Below are positions 1 through 4,343 of a stretch of DNA of 5,684 bases, one piece after another. This DNA comes from an uncultured Pseudomonadota bacterium. Its GTDB lineage: Bacteria; Pseudomonadota; Gammaproteobacteria; Burkholderiales; Thiobacillaceae. The notes beneath the pieces were generated by a model. That model did not search any database. It was not told the DNA's origin and saw only the letters and a program-made list of their open reading frames with translations. The stretch lies in assembly GCA_903918705.1 (NCBI GenBank), contig CAIXFP010000744.1, positions 1 through 5,684 on the forward strand, read 5' to 3'. Position 1 is the stretch's first letter. Every line of letters begins with the position of its first letter. A program made the translations under genes and the position numbers.

Positions 1-2101
1 CCTCGTAGAGCAGGCGGGTATTGCCGACGAGATCGTCCCAGTTGCCGGCCGGGTGGATGTTGACCTCGATGACGCCCGGGTCAGGGGTGACCATGAGGCG
101 TTGCAATCGCCAGTCCCGGGGCGGCTCGTAGCCTTCCAGGATCACCGGGGTCTGCAAATCGGCGGCCACCTGTTCGATGGCGGCGGTGATGTCCAGGTAA
201 TGCTCCAGGGTGGTGAGCGGCGGCATGAAGATGCGCACCACGCCGGCCCGGGCTTCGACGCATAGGGCGGTGTGGGGGGCCGAGGTTCCCCCCTTTTCCA
301 AAGGGAGGCTGGGGGGGATTTGCGAGTCGGCGATTCCCTGTTCCTGTATCTCCGGATGCGTTTCCGTTTCCGGCAGAAATTCGGAAAATCGTCGTGCCAC
401 TTCACCGTAGGCATCCGGCAACTCGCCGCGGGGCGCGAACATGTCCTGCGGCCAACTGGGTTCCCGCTGGTCTTCCGCGATCCAGGGCAGGCTGGCCAGG
501 GGCAATCTGAGTCCCAGGGGCGAGTCGCCGGGGAGCAGGTAGAGGCGGCCGCGGCGGAACTCCCAGGTGCCGCTGCGCCAGGCGCTTTTCCCGCCATCCC
601 AGGCGATGGGCAACACGTAGCCCACCGGCTCGTCGAGACCGCGCGACAGCTTGTCGGCGAGGCTGCGGCGTTCCTGGCTGTCCTTCAACTTGGCGCGGGC
701 CGGATCGAGGTTGACCGGGATTTCCGCTTCCTTGAGCAGGTAATGCAGGGCGTCTTCGTAGGCGGTGTGGATGTGGCGCCCGGGCAGACCGAGGCGTTGC
801 GCCAGTTGCTCCATGAAGGCGGCGGCCGTGGTGCTGCGATGGCCGTAGTCGCGGCCTTCGTCCGCCAGCAACGCCGGGTTCTGCCACAGCGCCACCCCGT
901 CGCTGCGCCAGAACAGCCCCAAGGCCCAGCGCGGCAACGGCTCGCCGGGGTACCACTTGCCCTGCCCGGAGAATTTCAGGCCGTTGGGGGCGAAGTGGTG
1001 CCCCAGGCGGTTCCACAGATCCTGGGCCCGCTCCATCTTGTGGGCGCCCAAGGCGGCGGTGTTCCACTGGGCGGATTCCATGTCGTCGATGGACACGAAG
1101 GTGGGTTCGCCCCCCATGGTCAGGCGCACGTCGTAGTCGGCCAGCTTGGCGTCCACCGCGCGGCCCAGGGCGTCGATGGCGGTCCACTGATCGTCGCGGT
1201 AGGGCTTGGTGACGCGGGGGTCTTCGTGGATGCGCACCACGGAGTTGTCGAAGCTGAAGGTGACTTCGCACTTGTCGGTGGCACCGGTCACCGGCGCGGC
1301 GCTCACCGGGTCCGGGGTGCAGGCGAGCGGAATGTGGTTTTCTCCGGCGAACAGGCCGGAGGTGGGGTCCAGCCCCAGCCAGCCGGCCCCCGGCACGTAA
1401 ACCTCGGCCCAGGCGTGCAGGTCGGTGAAGTCCGCTTCCGGGCCGGAGGGACCGTCGAGCGACTTCACGTCGGCGGTGAGTTGCACCAGGTAACCAGAAA
1501 CGAAACGGGCGGCGAAACCGAGATGGCGCAGGATCTGCACCAGCAGCCAGGCGCTGTCGCGGCAGGAACCGGAAGCCAGGGTCAGGGTTTCCTCGCAGGT
1601 CTGGACGCCGGGCTCCATGCGGATGTTGTATTTCAGGTCTTTCCAGAGGCGCTGATTCATGTCCACCAGGAAATCCTGCGTACTGCGCGGGGTGTGGTCC
1701 ACCGTCTTCAACCACTGCATCAGCAACGGCCCGGATTCGGAAAGTTCGCGATAAGGCACCAGCTCTTTGGCCAGTTGCTCGTCGTATTCGAACGGGTAAT
1801 CGGTGGCGTATTCCTCCAGGAAAAAATCGAAGGGGTTGATCACCGTCATGTCGGCGATCACCTCCACCTCGAAGTCGAAGTGGGTGGTCTTCTCCGGGAA
1901 CACCAGGCGCGCCAGGAAGTTGCCGAAGGGATCCTGCTGCCAGTTGATGAAGTGCTTCTCCGGCAGGATGCGCAGGGAGTAACCGAGGATGGGCGTGCGG
2001 CTATGGGGAGCCGGGCGCAGGCGCAGGATGTGGGGCGCCATGTGGACCGGACGGTCGTAGCGGTAATGGGTCTTGTGGCGAATCGCGACGCGGATGCTCA
2101 T
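1..2101 (-). CDS. Transglutaminase-like / DUF2126 protein, 3' end beyond window
   Basis: The visible 700 residues show an N-terminal beta-rich region (about 1-140, beginning MSIRVAIRHKTHYRYDRP), then a transglutaminase-like core. The presumed catalytic triad is Cys180 (in SGSCRDSAW), His229 (in DLHAWAEVY) and Asp245 (in LDPTSGL). From about residue 320 (RLTMGGEPTF) to the edge the sequence is typical of DUF2126, including GQGKWYPGE, EGYEPPRD and TPDPGVIEVNIHP. Full family members are about 1,100 residues, so roughly a third is missing at the left. The family is thought to act on peptide or isopeptide bonds and is often encoded with alpha-E, ATP-grasp and Anbu proteins; its substrate is unknown. 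No signal peptide is visible, so it is probably cytoplasmic. The ATG at 2101 matches the family N-terminus, but its Shine-Dalgarno sequence is weak. A candidate sigma-54 promoter lies just upstream. Residues about 580-610 form a linker carrying a DNA repeat. Confidence 0.93.
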   Translation of the reverse strand, partial: MSIRVAIRHKTHYRYDRPVHMAPHILRLRPAPHSRTPILGYSLRILPEKHFINWQQDPFGNFLARLVFPEKTTHFDFEVEVIADMTVINPFDFFLEEYATDYPFEYDEQLAKELVPYRELSESGPLLMQWLKTVDHTPRSTQDFLVDMNQRLWKDLKYNIRMEPGVQTCEETLTLASGSCRDSAWLLVQILRHLGFAARFVSGYLVQLTADVKSLDGPSGPEADFTDLHAWAEVYVPGAGWLGLDPTSGLFAGENHIPLACTPDPVSAAPVTGATDKCEVTFSFDNSVVRIHEDPRVTKPYRDDQWTAIDALGRAVDAKLADYDVRLTMGGEPTFVSIDDMESAQWNTAALGAHKMERAQDLWNRLGHHFAPNGLKFSGQGKWYPGEPLPRWALGLFWRSDGVALWQNPALLADEGRDYGHRSTTAAAFMEQLAQRLGLPGRHIHTAYEDALHYLLKEAEIPVNLDPARAKLKDSQERRSLADKLSRGLDEPVGYVLPIAWDGGKSAWRSGTWEFRRGRLYLLPGDSPLGLRLPLASLPWIAEDQREPSWPQDMFAPRGELPDAYGEVARRFSEFLPETETHPEIQEQGIADSQIPPSLPLEKGGTSAPHTALCVEARAGVVRIFMPPLTTLEHYLDITAAIEQVAADLQTPVILEGYEPPRDWRLQRLMVTPDPGVIEVNIHPAGNWDDLVGNTRLLYE
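287..325 (-). repeat. Palindromic repeat inserted in frame in the transglutaminase gene
   Basis: On the minus strand this reads as a run of C, then CCCTTT-GGA-AAAGGG and more G. It forms a 9-pair hairpin (288-308, with one G-T pair on the minus strand). In frame it encodes IPPSLPLEKGGT within the linker before TALCVEARAG, where the family resumes its conserved sequence. The layout resembles the common dispersed C-run/TTT/AAA/G-run repeats of many bacterial genomes, whose translated form is a PPLEKGG-like peptide. That match is from memory of the pattern; copy number in this genome cannot be seen here. The reading frame stays open through it. Confidence 0.6.
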
Positions 2102-2137
2102 GGTGGCTCATGTCCAGGGTGTAGGCCCAAGCGTATG

Positions 2138-2153
2138 AGCAAGATTCGCGCCC
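2138..2153 (-). promoter_or_regulatory. Candidate sigma-54 (RpoN) promoter of the transglutaminase gene
   Basis: The minus strand reads GGGCGCGAATCTTGCT. Against the consensus TGGCACGNNNNTTGCW it matches at 10 of 12 defined positions, with invariant GG and GC at the required 10-base spacing. The predicted transcript start is near 2127, giving a leader of about 26 bases before the ATG at 2101. Sigma-54 promoters need an enhancer-binding activator, and a candidate NtrC site lies about 140 bases upstream. Confidence 0.6.
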
Positions 2154-2227
2154 ACCGTCGATGCGGCGCTGCGCGGCGCGCCAGACCTGGATTTTCGGGG
2201 CCCAGGCGCCGGAGGGGAGCCTGCCGG

Positions 2228-2233
2228 GGTGCA
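2228..2233 (-). promoter_or_regulatory. Possible second NtrC half-site
   Basis: The minus strand reads TGCACC, the same half-site as in the stronger site upstream, but the partner half is degenerate (AGGCT instead of GGTGC). If it is a degenerate full site, its centre near 2225 is 42 bases from the strong site. That is about four helical turns, which would place both on one face of the DNA. Alone this would be a weak call. Confidence 0.3.
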
Positions 2234-2258
2234 TCGTTATCGCCGACTTCGACACATC

Positions 2259-2275
2259 CGCACCAATGTGGTGCA
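2259..2275. promoter_or_regulatory. Candidate NtrC (nitrogen regulator I) binding site
   Basis: The bases at 2260-2274 are GCACCAATGTGGTGC, with perfect 6-base inverted arms GCACCA/TGGTGC and a 3-base spacer. On the minus strand with its flanks it is T-GCACC-N5-GGTGC-G, matching 11 of 12 defined positions of the classical enteric NtrC consensus TGCACC-N5-GGTGCA. Its centre is about 140 bases upstream of the predicted sigma-54 start, a normal enhancer distance. The site is symmetric and could in principle act in either direction, but the only good sigma-54 element seen is on the minus strand. Confidence 0.65.
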
Positions 2276-2506
2276 ACGCGCCGGCCCGGAGCCTATCAAG
2301 GTTACGACAGGATGGAAGGGTCGACAGGCCAGGGAAGTGGCCTCATCCCCGCTTCATGGATCTCAAGGTTGAAGTGGACAAGGAGTTCGAACGGGAGGCG
2401 TGCTACGCGGGGGGGGGAGTGCCACGCTCAAGGCGTCAGGCCACTCGGGGCCAGGGAGAGGATGCCGCGCTGAGCCGTGCATGGCGACCGTCGCGGAATC
2501 CCCTCT

Positions 2507-2529
2507 GTTCCCCTTGAAGCAAGGGGAAC
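2507..2529. terminator. Hairpin after the cytochrome gene, possible terminator
   Basis: A perfect 9-pair stem GTTCCCCTT/AAGGGGAAC with loop GAAGC begins 7 bases after the cytochrome stop codon. The position suits transcription termination or 3'-end protection. On the minus strand no T run follows (the next bases are AGAGGGGATT), so it is not a classical Rho-independent terminator. It may instead be another copy of a C-run/G-run palindromic repeat. Confidence 0.45.
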
Positions 2530-2536
2530 CGTATGC

Positions 2537-2842
2537 TTATTTCTTCGGCAAGGTGACGAAATAGGCCGCCAGATCGGCGATGTCGTCGTCGTTGACCTTC
2601 TTCGCGGACTTGATCATCTTCTTGCTCTTGGTGCGCGTCTCGGCCTGGTATTCCTTCATGGCCTTGGTGAAATCCGCCTCGGACATGCCGGCGATACACG
2701 GGGTGTCCTTGTCCCCCTTGCCGTCGTCGCCGTGGCAATCGGCGCAGGGCTCGGCTTTGGATTTACCCGCCGCGGCATCGCCGGCAAACGCCGGGGTGGC
2801 CAACATCAGGCAGCTACACAGCAGCAACGACAGCTTGATCAT
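2537..2842 (-). CDS. Small secreted class I cytochrome c
   Basis: This 101-residue protein begins with a Sec signal peptide (basic MIK, hydrophobic core, likely cut after Ala20 in TPAFA-GDAA). The mature periplasmic domain is about 81 residues. Cys33-Ala-Asp-Cys-His37 binds heme covalently, with His37 as one axial ligand. The second ligand is probably Met76 (KKMIKSA), with Met53 or Met62 less likely. The ending DDDIADLAAYFVTLPKK is the usual C-terminal helix of this fold. The segment IAGMSEADFTKAMKEYQ resembles the cytochrome subunit of flavocytochrome c sulfide dehydrogenase and cytochrome c553-like proteins, but no flavoprotein gene is next to it, so the electron partner is unknown. Cys49 (DTPCIAG) is an extra non-heme cysteine. 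AAGGAG lies 7 bases before the ATG, which supports this start. A candidate FNR/Anr box lies about 78 bases upstream. Confidence 0.93.
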   Translation of the reverse strand: MIKLSLLLCSCLMLATPAFAGDAAAGKSKAEPCADCHGDDGKGDKDTPCIAGMSEADFTKAMKEYQAETRTKSKKMIKSAKKVNDDDIADLAAYFVTLPKK

Positions 2843-2913
2843 GTCTTGTCTCCTTCAAGGCATTTTGGGGACGCCAACTCTAGCGGAATCCGCGCCGGGT
2901 TTGCGCCCGGCAT

Positions 2914-2927
2914 TTGCTCTGGATCAA
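2914..2927. promoter_or_regulatory. Candidate FNR/Anr-type box upstream of the cytochrome gene
   Basis: The minus strand reads TTGAT-CCAG-AGCAA, one base off the consensus TTGAT-N4-ATCAA. FNR, Anr and Dnr proteins use this site to respond to low oxygen or nitric oxide, and control of a cytochrome gene would be typical. The centre is 78 bases before the ATG at 2842. The best -10-like sequence, TAGAGT at 2877-2882, would put the box near -50 rather than the classical -41.5, so the promoter geometry is uncertain. A 6-pair hairpin GCCGGG/CCCGGC (2894-2911) lies between box and gene. Confidence 0.45.
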
Positions 2928-2981
2928 GCGAAATGTCTGAATGTCCGGGCGTGCCCGAAAGGCCCGATTTGACGCCGGCCG

Positions 2982-3200
2982 TCACCAGAGTACGGAGTCC
3001 TCCGGCACGGCGATGGGCGGAGACAGGTAGCTGAGCCGGATCGCGATTTCCCCCACCTCCAAAGGGAAGTCGGGACAGAAACATTCATAGACCACCGTCC
3101 CCGGGAAGATCACCCAGAAATCCCACCCCGGGAGAGCCGTAACGGTGTTGGTCTTGTACACGGGAAATTTCACCACGCCACAGCGAATCGGCATTGTCAT
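2982..3200 (-). CDS. Hypothetical 72-residue protein
   Basis: I do not recognise this protein. It starts MTMPIRCGVVKFPVYKTN and ends PPIAVPEDSVLW. It is rich in aromatic and beta-branched residues (WDFWVIF, TVVYECFCPDFP), has three cysteines, Cys7 and a Cys-Phe-Cys motif, and carries no signal peptide or clear membrane helix. It looks like a small beta-rich globular protein. GGAG lies 7 bases before the ATG at 3200, which favours that start over the ATG two codons later. The frame stays open further upstream to 3965, but that part is antisense-frame shadow of the HDOD gene. It reads in the same direction as its neighbours, with 139 bases before the cytochrome gene and 202 after the HDOD stop, so it probably has its own promoter. 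The ribosome binding site and natural-looking composition favour a real gene, but conservation is untested. Confidence 0.55.
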   Translation of the reverse strand: MTMPIRCGVVKFPVYKTNTVTALPGWDFWVIFPGTVVYECFCPDFPLEVGEIAIRLSYLSPPIAVPEDSVLW

Positions 3201-3402
3201 AGGGCAACTCCAGTGGACGGGTGGCCGTGAATTGGTGCAATGCGGAACGATTTCATGACCTGATCTCGAAAATTGTTCAGAGAACCGTGAAGAACGTTTC
3301 AGCCGATATTCCTGCCGGCGATGCGCTGGCCTCGACCGATTCCGGGCCATCTTACTCCGTAATGCGGCACAGCCGACAAGCACGCGGAGGCTTGATCCGG
3401 CT
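3201..3402. other. 202-base gap upstream of the hypothetical gene
   Basis: This stretch is less GC-rich than its surroundings, as expected for a promoter region. It holds GTTCAGAGAAC (3275-3285), a short inverted repeat, flanked by the similar words GAACGATTTC (3245) and GAACGTTTC (3292). I could not pick a convincing -35/-10 pair. No gene is apparent. Confidence 0.3.
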
Positions 3403-3412
3403 TTACTCCGCG
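3383..3412. other. Stem-loop spanning the HDOD stop codon
   Basis: The 7-base arms CGCGGAG (3383-3389) and CTCCGCG (3406-3412) are perfectly complementary and enclose a 16-base loop that contains the HDOD stop codon (3403-3405). It could slow 3' decay or help end transcription, but no T run follows and the loop is large. It may be chance in GC-rich DNA. Confidence 0.25.
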
Positions 3413-4278
3413 GCGCCTTGCGTGGCCAGGATTTCATCCAGGGCATCGCCATCGAGGCCCAACATTTCCGCATCGTGCCGCCAATCGGGGGCCGCCTCGC
3501 CGTCGTCAAACCGGCCGATGGCCAGGTGCAGCAGGCAAACCAGCTTGCCGGAGGTATCGCTCTCGGCGATGGCTTGCGGGCCCAGGCGTTGCCGGGCAAT
3601 GGCCTCGGCCACCTCCGCGGGCAGATGCCAGTTGCGCGCGACCATGGCGCTGATGCGCGCCGGATCGCTGCCCAGTTCCGCACCCAGTCGTTGCAGTTCG
3701 TCCTCGAAATTCCGCCCGGCATGGGCCAGGACACGGGTTTCCCCGGGGAAACGCTTGGCCAGGATGAAAGCGCCCGTGCCGTGAAACATGCCCGTGGTAT
3801 AGGCCAGGTCGGCCTGCTGCCTGAGCGTGGCGGAGTGGCTGGCAAGACTGGCGGCCAGATTGCCGATGGCGCTGAAACGCGCCCACAGGGCACGCACCAG
3901 CATCGGGTCACCGTAATCGCGCAGGGCATCGCGCAAGGCCGCGGAGACCAGCACGGAACGGGCACGGGCCAGGCCGAGGACCGTGATGGCCTGGAGCAGG
4001 CCAGAGACCGGCTGGCGCGGGCCGAACACCGGAGAATTGGCCACCCGCAGCAGGGCCGCGCGCAGGCTGGGATCGCGCCCCACCAAATCCACCAGGCGCG
4101 GTAGTTCGAAATCCTCCTCGGCCAACAGGTGGTCCAGTTCCGCCAGCACCGCCGGATAAGGCGGCAGCACCACTCCGGACATCAGCACCGCTTCCACCAG
4201 GGCATCGCCCCGGGGCGGGGCCTCGGCCAGCGGGGCCGGCGCCACGGCGGGGGGCTGGCGCTTGAAGAAACCGAACAT
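3403..4278 (-). CDS. HDOD-domain signalling protein
   Basis: This 291-residue protein is one HDOD domain (about 33-235) after a short Pro/Ala-rich N-terminus (MFGFFKRQPPAVAPAPL). Family marks are LPPYPAVLAEL (38-48), the helix with GRDPSLRAALLRVANSPVFG (67-86), AITVLGLARARSVLVSAAL (97-115) and GMFHGTGAF (163-171). True HD phosphohydrolases have a metal-binding His-Asp pair; here His166 is followed by Gly, so hydrolase activity is unlikely, as usual for HDOD. Such proteins act as cytoplasmic signalling scaffolds in chemotaxis, c-di-GMP, motility or stress responses; the partner is unknown. The ATG at 4278 has GGAG 6 bases upstream and begins the typical MFGFFK sequence. An upstream in-frame start at 4335 would add 19 unlikely residues and overlap the tail region of cysS closely. 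The gene begins 65 bases after the cysS stop, so co-transcription is possible. Confidence 0.88.
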   Translation of the reverse strand: MFGFFKRQPPAVAPAPLAEAPPRGDALVEAVLMSGVVLPPYPAVLAELDHLLAEEDFELPRLVDLVGRDPSLRAALLRVANSPVFGPRQPVSGLLQAITVLGLARARSVLVSAALRDALRDYGDPMLVRALWARFSAIGNLAASLASHSATLRQQADLAYTTGMFHGTGAFILAKRFPGETRVLAHAGRNFEDELQRLGAELGSDPARISAMVARNWHLPAEVAEAIARQRLGPQAIAESDTSGKLVCLLHLAIGRFDDGEAAPDWRHDAEMLGLDGDALDEILATQGAAE

Positions 4279-4343
4279 GGAGAGCTCCGTTTGCCTGAGA
4301 CCTGGGCGGCACAAACTTGCCTGGGGGGCGACCAAGGAGGCCG

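Larger units (their letters stand above)
2102..2536. other. 435-base intergenic control region
   Basis: This gap between the cytochrome stop and the transglutaminase start holds the candidate sigma-54 promoter, the NtrC site and half-site, and a hairpin next to the cytochrome stop, each listed separately. It also contains a 6-pair hairpin AGGCCA/TGGCCT (2326-2343) and a run of nine G (2409-2417). The word GGCCAGGGA occurs at both 2327 and 2449. I see no convincing gene on either strand: the open frames lack ribosome binding sites and recognisable protein sequence. I found no tRNA or other structured RNA. Confidence 0.6.

Noticed and set aside
2338..2354. Sigma-54-like element on the plus strand (TGGC, then GCTT at correct spacing), suggesting an NtrC-driven small RNA
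   Set aside because: Only about 7 of 12 consensus positions match, no clear product or terminator with a T run follows, and the minus-strand element is much better.
272..2473. A 733-codon open frame on the plus strand
   Set aside because: It lies opposite the transglutaminase/DUF2126 gene, whose frame has catalytic motifs and family sequence throughout. Long antisense frames are common in GC-rich genes, and this one shows no recognisable domain.
2356..2517. Small plus-strand open frame beginning MDLKVEVDKEFE
   Set aside because: It has no ribosome binding site, and its C-terminal half is Arg/Gly-rich and looks non-coding.
2941..2984. Short hairpins near the stop of the 72-residue protein as a terminator
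   Set aside because: The stems are only about 5 pairs, one has a two-base loop, and no T run follows.
3201..3965. N-terminal extension of the 72-residue protein to a start at 3965
   Set aside because: The extension is the wrong frame of the HDOD gene with Pro/Arg/Ser-rich sequence; the ATG at 3200 has a proper ribosome binding site.
3418..4104. A 228-codon open frame on the plus strand
   Set aside because: It is antisense to the HDOD gene and shows only Gln/Gly/Arg-rich low-information sequence.
4279..4335. Earlier start for the HDOD protein at 4335
   Set aside because: The extra 19 residues do not look like the family, and the ATG at 4278 has GGAG at good spacing.
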